DNA of 64,000 bases from Semisulcospira habei (taxonomy: Eukaryota; Mollusca; Gastropoda; Semisulcospiridae). Under the pieces are notes generated by a model. That model saw only the letters and a list, made by a program, of their open reading frames with translations. It had not been told where the DNA came from and searched no databases. The position numbers were made by a program, and so were the translations under genes. Positions 21,901 through 30,778 of this stretch are shown one piece after another (position 1 is the first letter of the stretch; the number at the start of each line of letters is the position of its first letter). Location: NCBI GenBank assembly GCA_036245525.1, contig BTPG01000007.1:127276553-127340552 (forward strand). The letters are read 5' to 3'.

Positions 21901-23638
21901 TATCATTCAGTGACAGTTGACCTAATACGATTTACTTTTAAGAAACTGGAACAGTGTGTCAGTTTTGCTGTACAGTCGTAAAAATTCTGAATTTTATAAT
22001 GAAATGACTGATTTTTCATCCCTAAATGTGCACCAGACATATTAAGCCCAGTGTAAGAAAGATCCATTTTCACTTGAATTGGCCAAATTTTCAAACCTGA
22101 AACAGCACAGGAATAAATAAAGTATGCATCCTTGACCTTTATAAGAAATATGCCGGGGCTCTACGTAGGGTATTGAACGTGTCTTGTTCTTGTATTTCCA
22201 CCACGTGTTTACGACTGTACAGCAAAATCGACAAATTATAGGAGTTTAGTTACAATATTCAATATTAGGTCAATTGGCACTAAATGATATTTGTTCTTTA
22301 AGTGGTACAGAAAAGCGTTTGTTTGCAGATATATTTGTGAAAACGCTGTGCGCTCCGATGTCAAACGGCCTATATCGACAGCCCTACATACCGAACATCC
22401 TGTGGCCGATAGTCCCGTGTATCGGCAGTCCTACGTTTTTCATTGTCTCGATAACCCTATGTATCATTAGTCCTATGTATCGACAGTCATACGTAAAGGT
22501 ACCCCCATGGCCGATGTTCTACGTATCGATAGTTATAGGTATTGACAGTCCTACGTTTTTTCTTGTCTCGATAATCCTACGAAATTAGTCGAAATTATCG
22601 ACAGTCTCACGCAACTTACCACTGCTCGCACCATTGCTTCTGTCTCTGTCCCTGTACCTGTACCTGTCCGGCCATGGCACTGTTTCTAAACCAATGAACC
22701 ATTTCGCTGTCGGCAGTCGATTTTGTCGCGATGATTACTTCAGGATATCGCGACAAAACCAAGGGTGCTGTCCGGTTTAACTTACTTTAAGTACACAAAA
22801 TGAATACCTTCTGCACCACCCCCTCCACGGGAGGAGCGTCATCGCACAGCGCTGACGTCACGCACACCAACAGTAGGGCAAGCTGCACGGGAAACAGACG
22901 CATGTAATGTCAGACAAAGAAGACCCACATAAACTGGTCAGTTCATTCTGCACGCGTTCCAATATTCTTCTGTCGAGCCGATTGAGGCCCGAGGACATTC
23001 GCTAACTGGGAAACTGACGCACGCACACAATATTGAACAAAGAGGGCAGCGGCCAGTCAGTTCACCCGGCTATCCCCGACGCACGACAGGATGATATCGA
23101 GGGTAGTGCCAAATTATCTTGGGGCCATCAGGCGCCAAGCTAATCTGGCACTAACCTTGAATCATCATAGTCGATCCACCTCCTGCAACGAGTACATACT
23201 TGTCAGGTGGCACCTACAAAAATTTATGAAATCGGGCCTTGTGGTTAAATAGATTAAACGCCCACTACCGCCGTAACTGTTCAAAGCTACACTTCTGTAA
23301 CAGATGGTTACGAAACGCTACACACAGGTTTAGTTATGGTTCATTTAGACACAGGACAATCCAGTTCAGCACACGTCGTCTTTATATCAAATAACCTGTT
23401 AATGACTCCACTCCTGTCTAGAAATACAACGCTGTCAGTTCGAGAAACAGCTAAAAATAGATTGACACGCTAACGGCTGTGCAGAACAAATAGGTGCGAT
23501 TGCGCGTTTGCTTTTGCTGCGTGTCAAAACTGCTGTTCAAGTTCATGAGGTATGTCGACAAGGTTTAACAAACACAAAATAATAGTGCTGAAATGTGTCT
23601 AAATATTTACGCGTAATTGTACTTTAAACGACAAGAAA

Positions 23639-23680
<42 letters not shown>

Positions 23681-23738
23681 CGTGCTTGCGTGTGTGTGTG
23701 TGTGTGTGTGCGAGCGTGTGTGTGTGTGTGCGTGTGTG

Positions 23739-23769
<31 letters not shown>

Positions 23770-23909
23770 TTGCGTGTGTGTGTGTGTGTGTGTGTGCGTG
23801 CGTGCTTGCGTGTGTGTGTGTGTGTGCGTGCTTGCGTGTGTGTGTGTGTGTGTGTGTGCGTGCGTGTGTGTGTGTATGTGTGTGTGTGTGTGTGTGCGTG
23901 CGTGCTTGC

Positions 23910-23953
<44 letters not shown>

Positions 23954-23962
23954 TTGCTTGCG

Positions 23963-23993
<31 letters not shown>

Positions 23994-23997
23994 TTGC

Positions 23998-24043
<46 letters not shown>

Positions 24044-25209
24044 TCATCATAACTACATGTACATTAATACATTAACCGGTAATATCCCAAGTTGAGCTCG
24101 AGGCCTGTTCATGCACCGAGAATGAGCGTGTAGCCCGATTACTCGTGGATAAAAACGACCGGCGTATTGCGGCCTGCTGAACGGAATCTGTACAGTGACT
24201 ACAGGCGTGCTTACGGGCGTGCAAGGGAAGACTGGATTCAGGGTGTTAGAATTGTCAGTAACGTGGACAACAAAAACCAACACGACTTGTTCACACTGCG
24301 ATCAACCAACTGGAGTACACAGAGGCGGATCGAGGTGGGGTCTAGGGCCTCCGCTCCCCTCCCCCCCCCCCCACCCCCGACACAACATTTTTAAAAGCCT
24401 ATAACAAAGTCCCTTTCTGCCTCTCCCCTCCCTCCCCCACCCCCCCCCCCCCCACACCGTTGTTTGACTTTTTGGCATGTGGGTGAGTTTTAACACACAC
24501 GCGGCTTCAGTCTCTTCCTACCCGCCTCCCCCCCCACCCCCACCCGCCCCTGTTGTTTGATATTTTGGCAAGTGGGTGAGTCTTAACACACGCGGGTTCT
24601 CTCCCCTTTCCGCTTTTTCGGGCGCTGTAAGTAAGGTCTAGCGCCTTGTGTATCAGGATGAAGGTCCCAAACAAAAAGACGGAACCCCCTCCCCCCGCCC
24701 CCTTCAAGGTAACTGACCCGCCTCTGTTACACAATTTCAAGCTTTTGAAACAACGCATCACAACCACTACGGGGCGATGCTTTTTGTGTGTTTTTTCTCA
24801 GCGCGCAAATAATCGCAGGATCGCTTTCCCACATGAAGCTGTTCCCCAGTAACAAAACATCTTCAGGCCCACAACGGGCGCAGTAAGCCCGCTCACAGCC
24901 GTGCGCGGACCCACTGAGGCCGCCGTGGGCCCGAGGACTTTTGCTGCTATCATTACAGCGATTTGCCTCCTAGTGAGCAAAAAGCTATCGGTCCGACGTC
25001 GGTCGCAGTGGGTCGGTGCGGAGTCATATCCAAAGTCGTGCGCGGGCCCACTGTGGCCGACTTCGGCCCGATAGAAGTTGAACACTGGGTTTGTACTTCA
25101 GGAAATATGGCACCATTCATGTTTGCCAACTAACCCGATTGTGAGGGAGCTATTTAAAGCCTCGCGGCTTCGGCCCCGAAATGATGATGATGATAAACGA
25201 CGACGACGT

Positions 25210-25244
<35 letters not shown>

Positions 25245-25305
25245 ATACAAGCCTCACCTGGTTTAGGCGCGCCATTCTGTTGCATACGAAGCTGACAGTG
25301 TTGTT
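10760..25305 (-). CDS. Secreted BRICHOS-like precursor with C-terminal eight-Cys peptide, six exons
   Basis: Six minus-strand exons join in frame with GT-AG borders: 25,305-25,258 (ATG at 25,275), 22,882-22,808, 21,728-21,594, 16,244-16,128, 15,243-15,114 and 10,962-10,760. Phases are 0,0,0,0,1, and the product is 225 residues. Residues 1-19 form a signal peptide (hydrophobic core LALLLVCV). Residues about 50-150 resemble BRICHOS domains: hydrophobic stretch [17 protein letters not shown], then SPDVCYV (Cys90) and a partner Cys144 in EPCKGR. A dibasic KR at 169-170 precedes a 55-residue C-terminal peptide with eight cysteines. The family has a chaperone-like BRICHOS unit that assists a downstream peptide, as in annelid antimicrobial precursors. 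The peptide's role here is inferred. Splicing needs RNA evidence. Confidence 0.75.
11026..11164. repeat. GC-rich palindrome P2, copy b, with an internal duplication
   Basis: The ends cccaatgcg and cgcattggg bracket inverted copies of ggccgacgtcggcc and gttggcccgcgcac. The left arm contains cgacgtcggcctccgttggc twice in tandem, so the left arm is one unit longer. Confidence 0.85.
11200..11355 (-). mobile_element. tRNA-derived SINE-like sequence
   Basis: The minus strand has a box-A-like ggtggtagagcgtttgac and a box-B-like gtttcaaatcc at tRNA spacing, followed by an unrelated tail with a long T/A run. It lacks a pairable acceptor stem, so it is a SINE head and not a tRNA gene. Confidence 0.5.
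11393..12213. mobile_element. Harbinger-like nonautonomous DNA transposon
   Basis: The ends ggccgcgccacacatacc (left) and ggcatgtgtggcgggacc (right) are inverted copies about 820 bp apart, both followed inwards by CCGATT-type repeats. Inside, the minus strand at 11,758-11,600 reads [18 protein letters not shown], which resembles the N-terminal leader of PIF/Harbinger transposases. The element appears internally deleted and hosts a SINE-like insertion. Confidence 0.4.
11990..12110 (-). mobile_element. tRNA-derived SINE-like sequence
   Basis: The minus strand shows tagctcaagcggttaagcg (box A) and gtgggttcgaatcccc (box B). The acceptor and T stems do not pair well, so I call a SINE head and not a functional tRNA. 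Confidence 0.5.
12390..12860. repeat. Degenerate foldback element, same family as 21,815-22,390
   Basis: The right part (12,585-12,860) contains gctgtttcaggtttgaaa, a ttggccaattcatatgaaaa-like stretch and cgccaatgtcaaacgacata. All of these recur at 21.8-22.4 kb. The left part carries the inverted counterparts (taggccgtttgacc, attgacctaatat). Confidence 0.5.
12864..13076. repeat. Palindromic foldback element P1, copy b
   Basis: TTAA borders at both ends. The core pairs gaccatgataattcaggggt with its complement around cgccttcggcg. Confidence 0.85.
13396..13609. repeat. Palindromic foldback element P1, copy c
   Basis: The borders gTTTAACTCATTCTACCCC and ggggtagaatgagttaaac are inverted. The core arms match base for base over gaccatgatagttcaagggt and gatgccagaatagcttggcg. 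Confidence 0.9.
13880..13926. repeat. Half of a GC-rich P2 palindrome
   Basis: Only one arm is present (gccaacggcggccgacgtcg, then ccgatggccttttgcgc), preceded by a T run. Confidence 0.7.
14291..14375. repeat. GC-rich palindrome P2, copy d
   Basis: aaatgcgcaaaaggccatc pairs with gatggccttttgcgcatt. The centre is asymmetric and partly deleted. Confidence 0.8.
14488..14702. repeat. Palindromic foldback element P1, copy d
   Basis: The core arms read gagcgtgatagttcaagggt / acccttgaactatcacgctc. Both arms have GCGTGA where other copies have CCATGA. Confidence 0.85.
15114..15243 (-). CDS. BRICHOS-like gene exon 5
   Basis: The exon is 130 bp between gcggcgtgcag and gtgagt and ends in phase 1. It carries Cys144 in [15 protein letters not shown], the likely partner of Cys90. 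Confidence 0.7.
15375..15441 (+). mobile_element. SINE/LINE 3' end with AACT tail
   Basis: The stretch 'gtgagatggctttagtcgac..ggcgttaaaccccaataactaactaac' matches another copy at 52,667-52,718 and ends in an AACT repeat. Confidence 0.6.
15905..16050. repeat. Palindromic foldback element P1, copy e, with duplicated arm
   Basis: The left arm segment ggtggtgccagaatagcttg occurs twice in tandem (about 15,930 and 15,959) and the right arm only once. Confidence 0.75.
16128..16244 (-). CDS. BRICHOS-like gene exon 4
   Basis: The exon is 117 bp between ttcgtgacag and gtgaga, phase 0 at both ends. It encodes [15 protein letters not shown], the segment most like the CY signature of BRICHOS domains, and Cys107. 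Confidence 0.7.
16288..16384. repeat. Hairpin with 28-bp arms
   Basis: tagcgggttgctaaaggcat plus ttactgac pairs with gtcagtaaatgcc..caacccac. The loop is about 35 bp. Confidence 0.6.
16451..16517. repeat. Palindrome P3, copy a
   Basis: cctttggctgtcggtagcgg..ttttgg pairs with cgacaaaaaccgctaccgat..gcaaag. It is the same family as 21,371-21,463. Confidence 0.75.
17236..17290 (+). repeat. (GA)n microsatellite
   Basis: About 54 bp of pure AG repeat. Confidence 0.95.
17320..17441 (+). repeat. Partial copy of the 370-bp repeat R370
   Basis: taactcgaggcaaatctgta through tttacccgaccacatata matches the units at 19.6-20.2 kb and 36.7-37.8 kb. Only about a third of a unit is present. Confidence 0.75.
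17460..18745. other. No intact gene; possible DNA transposon remnant
   Basis: A short plus-strand frame at 17,739 begins [20 protein letters not shown]. It is followed, in a shifted frame, by EEKKEKER and RIDIGQ stretches, which look like the first exon of an animal DNA transposon gene. A CCAAT motif precedes it. The rest (18,000-18,745) shows nothing I can name. Confidence 0.3.
18888..19598 (-). mobile_element. LINE fragment, C-terminal reverse transcriptase region (Rex1/CR1-like)
   Basis: The minus-strand frame encodes the end of a reverse transcriptase: [18 protein letters not shown] at the start, then [17 protein letters not shown] and the C-terminal stretch [11 protein letters not shown] and [23 protein letters not shown]. 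The last resembles Rex1/Babar-type LINEs. An AAT microsatellite (18,899-18,931) ends it. The upstream catalytic core is missing and is replaced by the R370 repeat. It lies in intron 3 of the BRICHOS-like gene. Confidence 0.75.
19599..20237 (+). repeat. Tandem repeat R370, 1.7 units of 370 bp
   Basis: Gtagtgcaccttcgtgtttg recurs at 19,601 and 19,971. The two units are about 97% identical by eye. Each has a 60-codon frame with a hydrophobic stretch, but copies elsewhere break that frame, so it is not coding. The array separates two unrelated LINE fragments. Confidence 0.9.
20240..21360 (-). mobile_element. LINE fragment, reverse transcriptase (CR1/Jockey-like), broken
   Basis: Read from 21,259 downwards on the minus strand: [37 protein letters not shown] (motif A), [20 protein letters not shown] (motif B), [11 protein letters not shown] (motif C, second Asp replaced by Asn) and [14 protein letters not shown]. 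Several frameshifts separate them. The endonuclease is absent, so it is 5' truncated. The FADN change alone would abolish activity. Confidence 0.75.
21371..21463. repeat. Palindrome P3, copy b, with TTAACCC ends
   Basis: ttaaccccttggctgtagat..gtttgtcgcgatga pairs with catcgagacaaaaaaccgct..cgcaaagggttaa. It is complete, 93 bp. Confidence 0.85.
21480..21572 (+). repeat. Low-complexity C/A/T tract
   Basis: A C run, an A run, (AAAT)n, (AT)n and a T run lie immediately next to the donor side of exon 3 (21,594). Confidence 0.9.
21594..21728 (-). CDS. BRICHOS-like gene exon 3
   Basis: The exon is 135 bp between gtttaatttcag and gtcagt, phase 0 at both ends. It carries Cys53 and the beta-type stretch [11 protein letters not shown] that begins the BRICHOS-like domain. 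Confidence 0.7.
21815..22390. repeat. Large foldback element, arms of about 280 bp
   Basis: The left arm (tataggtcgtttggcatcgg at 21,820) is the inverted counterpart of the right arm ending ccgatgtcaaacggcctata (22,376). Inside, gacctaatac / atattaggtc and other blocks pair. The arms are diverged. Confidence 0.6.
22693..22780. repeat. Palindrome P3, copy c
   Basis: gattttgtcgcgatgatta pairs with gatatcgcgacaaaacc. The ends are degenerate (aaccatttcg / aagggtgctgtccggtttaa). Confidence 0.65.
22808..22882 (-). CDS. BRICHOS-like gene exon 2 (signal peptide core)
   Basis: The exon is 75 bp between tttcccgtgcag and gtattc, phase 0 at both ends. It encodes the hydrophobic core of the signal peptide and the first residues of the proregion ([12 protein letters not shown]). 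Confidence 0.7.
23061..23257. repeat. Palindromic foldback element P1, copy f
   Basis: The core is gggtagtgccaaattatctt / aagctaatctggcactaacc, with a TTAA at the right border. It is more degenerate than copies a-d. Confidence 0.75.
23641..24042 (+). repeat. 400-bp TG/TGCG microsatellite with higher-order pattern
   Basis: TG repeats are interrupted at irregular intervals by cgtgcgtgcttgcg blocks, which recur at least eight times and give a higher-order structure. Confidence 0.95.
24355..24560 (+). repeat. C-rich tract with a duplicated segment
   Basis: Long C runs flank two copies of ttggca(t/a)gtgggtgag followed by ttaacacac and cgcgg, about 115 bp apart. Confidence 0.7.
24865..25092. repeat. 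Degenerate GC-rich P2 palindrome pair
   Basis: cgtgcgcggacccactgagg and cgtgcgcgggcccactgtgg, with inverted ggtccgacgtcggtcgcagt, show P2 motifs with 'cccact' in place of 'ccaacg'. They form a variant subfamily. Confidence 0.55.
25181..25243 (+). repeat. (GAT)n microsatellite next to exon 1 donor
   Basis: gatgatgatgataaacgacg followed by a GAT array that stops 13 bp before the donor of exon 1 (25,257). Confidence 0.9.
25258..25305 (-). CDS. BRICHOS-like gene exon 1 (start codon exon)
   Basis: ATG at 25,275 is followed by MARLNQ and the donor cag|gtgagg. A 5' acceptor-like cactttttcag precedes 30 bp of leader, so an upstream noncoding exon is likely. Confidence 0.65.
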
Positions 25306-25319
25306 CTGAAAAAGTGAAT

Positions 25320-26620
25320 CATGTCCCCACCAGTGTCACGTGGTCACGATCAAGTGGGGATTAGGGATAGCGTATCATTGTCGGCTGTATTGCGCTGCAT
25401 CGCCATCTCGGGCAATACACCCATTCGGAATCTCGGGCTAGTAATTCATGCTGGGGCGGGGTTTGTACCAAACAGACTCAGAGGGCTCGTGTTTTCAAAA
25501 CACTTTCGGAAAACTCGGGCATTCAGCTTTACTACCTCCTGTTTAAATCAGCCCCCCCCCCCCCTCCTCCGCACCACCCCCTCCCGCTTAAATCTTACCC
25601 GATATTGTGTCGCATCAAGGTGTGTTTCTTTATTATCTTTTCTTAAAGCCATACTCGACCTATGAAAGTCGTTTCGTGAGAACTGACTATCTGACAAAGA
25701 TTTCCGACCGAGGTCGTTTGCGTTCGTAAGGCGGTATACACAGTCTGGCGGTGACATCAATAACGAAACAGGTTAACGAAACGCATTTCGTTTGTATTCT
25801 TCGTCTGCCTATCAACGATACTTATATCTATTGTCAGTCCATTCTCCTACGTACTTGGCACGTTTTCCATCACATTACCCGTTTTGAGAATTGTCAAGAA
25901 TTCAAGTTATCTCAATGATCCCCTACTCTTTGTAAGCGCTATACATTTTTTTCTAAATTACAGTAACTTACTTGTAGTGATCCTGCTGGCAGTCCTGAAG
26001 AGGTTGCTGGCTGTAGAATCCGTGATGAACACCCAGTATATATATACTGTTACAGGTGTGAAAGAGCTACGCCCACGTAAGTGATGTATTGTTCTGGCCA
26101 CACAATCTGCCGACACCCCCAGAGTGCTGGTCCTTGATTGGTGCTGGGCAGGTGACAGGCCGGGTGTTAGGCGCGTAACAAGGCGGGCGTGAGGTTCTGA
26201 TTTGTGAAGGGCCGTTAATATGGTGCACTTGATGGCTGTTGAGCAAGTAATGTGGCGTGTTTTCCATGTTGACTGTCGTCACGTCGCTAATTTACACGTC
26301 ACGTCCGGGCCTCACACCTCGGTCTTGCAGTCGGCCCGCGCGCGCGCGGGCCGACTACAGACTAGGTCTGTCCAGTGACCTGTTGCGTACTGGTTATTTC
26401 TCCCCCTCCCCCTGTGTTTTAGTTAATAACCCTTTTTATCCTGATACAATATTGCTTGAAGTTAATTTGACTATGATACTTCAAGGGTGGTGTGTGATGT
26501 TGTTATCTTGAGTGTAACTTCTTGTGTTATGATGCCCTCGCTCCGTTCCCGAGCGCGCGCGCACGAGCGGGCGTGTGTGGGCGTGGGCGTGGGTGTGGGT
26601 GTGCCTGCGTGAGTGTGATT
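25320..26620. other. No gene seen; upstream region of the BRICHOS-like gene
   Basis: I see no exon with good splice sites here. The stretch contains C runs, a 28-bp perfect palindrome (26,329-26,356) and CA/GT-rich sequence at 26,555-26,620. A promoter for the BRICHOS-like gene should lie here or further right, but no clear TATA box is visible. Confidence 0.4.
26329..26356. repeat. Perfect 28-bp CpG-rich palindrome
   Basis: agtcggcccgcgcg followed by its exact reverse complement, with no spacer. Confidence 0.95.
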
Positions 26621-26624
26621 TACT

Positions 26625-27030
26625 GATGGTATGCAGGAAAGCAATTTCTACAAGAAGAAACAAGATGGGATGAACCATAACCCACAAAGTCCCTTCTATA
26701 TGACAGCTGTCTTGGCCTGTCAAGGGTCTCCATCTTCTGTCTTTGACTTGATTCCGATGTTGAAATATCTCCTTTTGAAAAAGCCTCGCAGATGTGCCAA
26801 TGCGTCAAAGTGAACTCTATAAGGGGCACGCGCAGTGCATACACGCCATTGGTTTGTCAAACGTCATTTGTCATGACGTATTTTTTGTTTTTACGTAATT
26901 TTATATTTAACGTGATATGAGTTTCGCTTTCGCTTCAAGACTTGCGAAAATGGTGACAAAACTAGAATTTCACGGTACGATTTCAGTCTTTCTATAATTT
27001 GTATTAAATCAAGTTGACTTTACTTAGCTA
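26625..27030 (+). repeat. Dispersed repeat D400, copy 1
   Basis: About 400 bp matching 44,940-45,340 at roughly 85% by eye. Shared blocks include aaacaagatgggat, cccacaaagtcccttctat, gtcaaacgtcatttgtcatg and gaaaatggtgacaaaactag. No ORF or inverted ends are seen. It lies directly before the YqaJ/SWIM gene. Confidence 0.8.
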
Positions 27031-27155
27031 CATGCTATTGGGCAAAACGCGAACTAAGAGTTGGTTAGAGTAGCGTCCCCTACCTTAGTCCTTAGCGGAG
27101 CTTCCCGGCGAATTCATGTCTTGTATTGTCAAATAATTAAAGAACTGCTTGTAAA

Positions 27156-29742
27156 ATGGTGTCTAAAGTAACAGATTTGCAAACTTACGCCTCTAAATTA
27201 TTGCCTGAAGCTAAATTGCGATATTTCCGAAAGTTAATAGACGTTGATGGAGTTGACCCTTACGATATTCCAAAGTCTTCATGGTCAAATTCGGTCGAAG
27301 ATTTTCCTGCTGTAGATTATGCAGCCATTGTAAATTACTTCGTGTTGGGCTGTTCTGCTTACACTTGTGAAGATTTCAAAGCCTACAAGAGTCTTCAGGC
27401 TTACAAGTTATTTGTGTCAGGCTGGGTCAGGGACATACACACCTTCAAACCAGATGGATGTGCAAATGTTATTGTAACGGCAAAGGTCAGTATTATTCCA
27501 TTAACTATTAACTATAAAAATGATCATGCTTGACTTACTCTTTATAAGACTAAGTCTAGACCAGTGTCGTGACATAGTGTCAAAGTAGGCTACACGACCA
27601 GCCCAGTAATTTTATATTTTTTTTTTATTGAGGCCGAATTTGTCATTGTTTTTGTACAGATCATCTAGTTCATTTTATTTTGTTTTTCTTATAAAAAAGG
27701 ATACATTTAGGCCTACCTACCACCATCCACTATTAAGCTAGACATAGCAAAGAGGAATGGTCTTAGTCGGCTGACTACATTATTTAGGTTATGTGCTCTT
27801 TTACCACATTTTTGTTTAAACGTGTATAAAATAGTATCTATTTATTGGTATTGTATCTTTAATTCCCCACCTAGAGACTAGTTCAGTTTGTTCATATTTG
27901 GAAATTATGCAGGATTGATCGCTGCTGTATGAAAAAATAGGTATAACATACTATAAATATAATTCATTTTATCTGAGGCGACCCCAGGTGAGGGCATTGC
28001 TATCCTAGAATTTGACTAAGTACGCTGATAATTAATGCAGAGAAAACCCCCCAAAATACTTTTAGGCTTAGCCACCTAGGCACCTACATTATCTAAATAT
28101 TCCAATAATTAGGTCTAATATTTTTTATTTTAATGCGCTTGCAAGTTATGCATTCACAGCGTCTGAATGACAAGCCACTTGTTCCTTGGCTAATATGCAC
28201 AGCAGACGGAGCAATCATTACTGCCCACTGCACCTGTATGGCCGGAGTTCAGGGTGAGACCTGCACACATGCTGCAGCACTGTCATTTGCCTTGGATGCC
28301 CATTCTAGGGTAAAAGAAACTGCAACCTGCACAGGCGTAAAAGCTTATTGGAAAATACCAGGAAACGTAACTGGAGTTCTGCCTAAACCTGCTTATCAAA
28401 TAGATTTTACTTCTGCTGACCAGAGAAAGAAGAAACTTGATAAACTTATTGATAATGTTTCAGAGATGCCACACCCTAAAAGGGCATAAAGCCATTGGAC
28501 TGTGATGCAGAACCAACCCAAGAGGAGATGACAGATTTTTTTTCTAAGCTGAAACAGAGCAATAGGAATAGTAATCTACTCAAAGTAACCCCACAATACT
28601 GTAATGATTATAAGGTGGCAGTCCCATGTACACAATCTGATCAACTGAACTGCAGTCCATCACTTTCTTTGCCAGCTGACCTGAGAGATTTGAAACAGGA
28701 TGACTTAGTGGGGAAAAATCTTTAAAATGCCTGCAAGAGACTTGTTGCACTATTAAGATTAAAGTTCAACAGTTTGAGGCTGAGCTTATTGAACAATCCA
28801 CACAAGGACAATCTCAAAGTAAGCATTGGTTTTCTGTTGGAGCAGGACGAATTACAGCTTCCAATTTATATGCTGTATGTCACACAATTATTGACAAACC
28901 TGCCCCATCTCTTGTAAAAAAAGATCTGTTACCCAGATAAAGTCCTCTTTACCTCTGCTCAAACAAAATGGGGTAAAGAAAAAGAAAGTCAGGCAAAATA
29001 TATGTATCGTACTGTTTGTGAGAAAGAGCATGATAACATTGTCATTAGAGAATGTGGAATATTTGTTCCAACAGAGTACCCAATTATGGGTGCGACACCA
29101 GACGCCATGGTAAATTGTGCATACCATGGGAGTGGTTGTCTTGAAATTAAATGTCTTTATAAACAAAGAAAGCAGACAATAAAAGAGGCTATATCTTCCG
29201 ACGCTGCATTTTGCTTAGCTATTGTTAATGGCTTTATTGCATTGCGGGAGGATCATCCATACTACTCTCAGGTCCAAGCGCAGATCTTTCTCACAAAGTC
29301 AGCATATTGTGACTTTGCTGTGTGGACCACAGCTGACCTGGCCATTGTGAGGGTTTTCCCCAACCAGATATTTGGGGATGATTGTGTGATAAAGGCAACA
29401 GCTTTGTTTACAATGGCGATTCTACCAGAGCTAGTTCGTAAATGGCTGGTTCATGACCCTTCAGTTAATCAGAACAAAATTGCTGAGACACAAGAAGGGA
29501 AAGAATCAGATGCAGGTGCAGAGGGAGTCATTTTCTGTTTGTGTCGGAAGCAAGAATATGGGAAAATGATTGCCTGTGACAACAAAGGATGATGATGATG
29601 ATGATGATGAAACTTTATTTTTCAACGGTAAAAAGGATGCAAGATTGAGTGGTTTCATTTTGGCTGTGTAGGACTTAAAAGGAAACCAAAGGGTGTGTTG
29701 ATCTGTCCACCGTGCGGAGGTCAGAGCACACATGGATTTTAG
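27156..29742 (+). pseudogene. SWIM / YqaJ-like nuclease / PHD protein of a DNA transposon, broken
   Basis: Segments at 27,156-27,485, 28,133-28,489, 28,495-28,725, 28,729-28,940 and 28,930-29,742 read as one protein of about 660-700 residues. The order is an N-terminal helical region and a SWIM zinc finger (CTCMAGVQGETCTHAAAL). A YqaJ-like exonuclease core follows (ITASNLYAV; ATPDAMV; CLEIKC; HPYYSQVQAQ). A PHD finger ends it (FCLCRKQEYGKMIACDN, ending ICPPC). A donor-like aag|gtcagt at 27,485 suggests an intron up to about 28,150. Frameshifts and stops lie near 28,489, 28,725 and 28,935. A 40-bp insertion at 29,592 splits the PHD finger. Such proteins accompany THAP/DDE transposases in ISL2EU-type elements, and one lies convergently next to it. 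Confidence 0.7.
29592..29631 (-). mobile_element. 40-bp LINE tail inserted in the PHD finger
   Basis: aaaggatg at 29,584-29,591 repeats at 29,632-29,639. Between them lie a GAT repeat and aactttatttttcaacggta, which matches (inverted) the LINE 3' end at 61,805-61,850. It is an extremely truncated retrotransposed copy. Confidence 0.75.
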
Positions 29743-30160
29743 TATCACACCTGCCCCCATCTTACGCCAGCCTCCTGTAATTTATTTCTGTGCCAAATTG
29801 TTAAGTGTAATTACAATAAACATTTACATTCATCACATTCTGTAAATTAACACTACAAAAAACCCCAAAAAGTTTTCACAACAATTTAATTTCAATTCAA
29901 TTCAATTGGTTTATTAAAAGTCTACACACAATCATCGTCCCATGCTCACATATTTTCACGTGATACTTTTAATAGTTAAAGAAATAACATAAAAAGGAAA
30001 GAATTACAACTCTAATAATAACATTCATTATATAGCATACAACATTAATTGCTGCCTTGTAACTTTTTTTTTATAACTTGAAGCAATTTACAATGCTGAA
30101 TTCATTATTAGTCTTTGCATCAATCACACAGTGGCTCAAAGGTCGCAAAGTAACAGGCTG
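29743..30160. other. No gene seen; spacer between convergent transposon genes
   Basis: AT-rich sequence with an AATTC-type repeat (29,893-29,915). No coding features are seen. Confidence 0.5.
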
Positions 30161-30164
30161 ATTT

Positions 30165-30778
30165 TTAAATACCATTGCAGAGGTTGACAACTGCACAACC
30201 AACAGTGACAATCTTGTCTAATGTGGTAACCTCTTCACCTTCTCGATGAAAAAGCAGGTCTATTGGAATAGTGGTGTTCAAAATTGTAAATTTGTTTCTC
30301 AGAAGACCTATGATGCGTTCTACATGAATGCGCAGATGTGCCTGTTTTCTTGTTGACTCTATTTCTGCAGATGTCAGCTGACTTTTACCCTTAGTGAACG
30401 CTGGAATTTTAACCTCGGCTCCCTGCATTGCCACTAGTTCATGAATATCAAATCCTCTGTCTGCCAAAACAAGATCATTAGGTAGTAAATTATTTAAGTA
30501 TCCACTGCAATCAGTATTTTTTTTTTGTCAGTTGTCCTCCCACCCCAACCCTTGGATATAAATGAAATATGGCCCTGTGGTGTTATGGATATGAGATATT
30601 TAATGGTATTGTTGTGTTTGTAGTGTGAACAAGTCATAGCACTGGTGTCAGAACAGGAAGGCCTTTCAATGAATATTTCAAAACAGTCTATAATTGAAAC
30701 AACACGTTTCCATGGATAGACTAGAAATTGTTCATGCACACTTGCTCTAATGCACTGTCGCTCAGGCCAAAACACCAT
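30165..30778 (-). pseudogene. DDE transposase (DDE_Tnp_4 type), frameshifted
   Basis: The minus strand carries two adjoining frames. The first (30,778-30,530) has [16 protein letters not shown] with the first catalytic Asp, [19 protein letters not shown], and a WGGRTTDK stretch with the second. The second (30,467-30,165) has LADRGFDIHELVAM, RIHVERIIGLLRN with the final acidic residue, and the C-terminal end. The break is at a T/A homopolymer near 30,516-30,524. This fits the DDE_Tnp_4 family of Harbinger/ISL2EU-type elements. It is convergent with the YqaJ-like gene and probably spliced to the THAP exon upstream. Confidence 0.75.
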
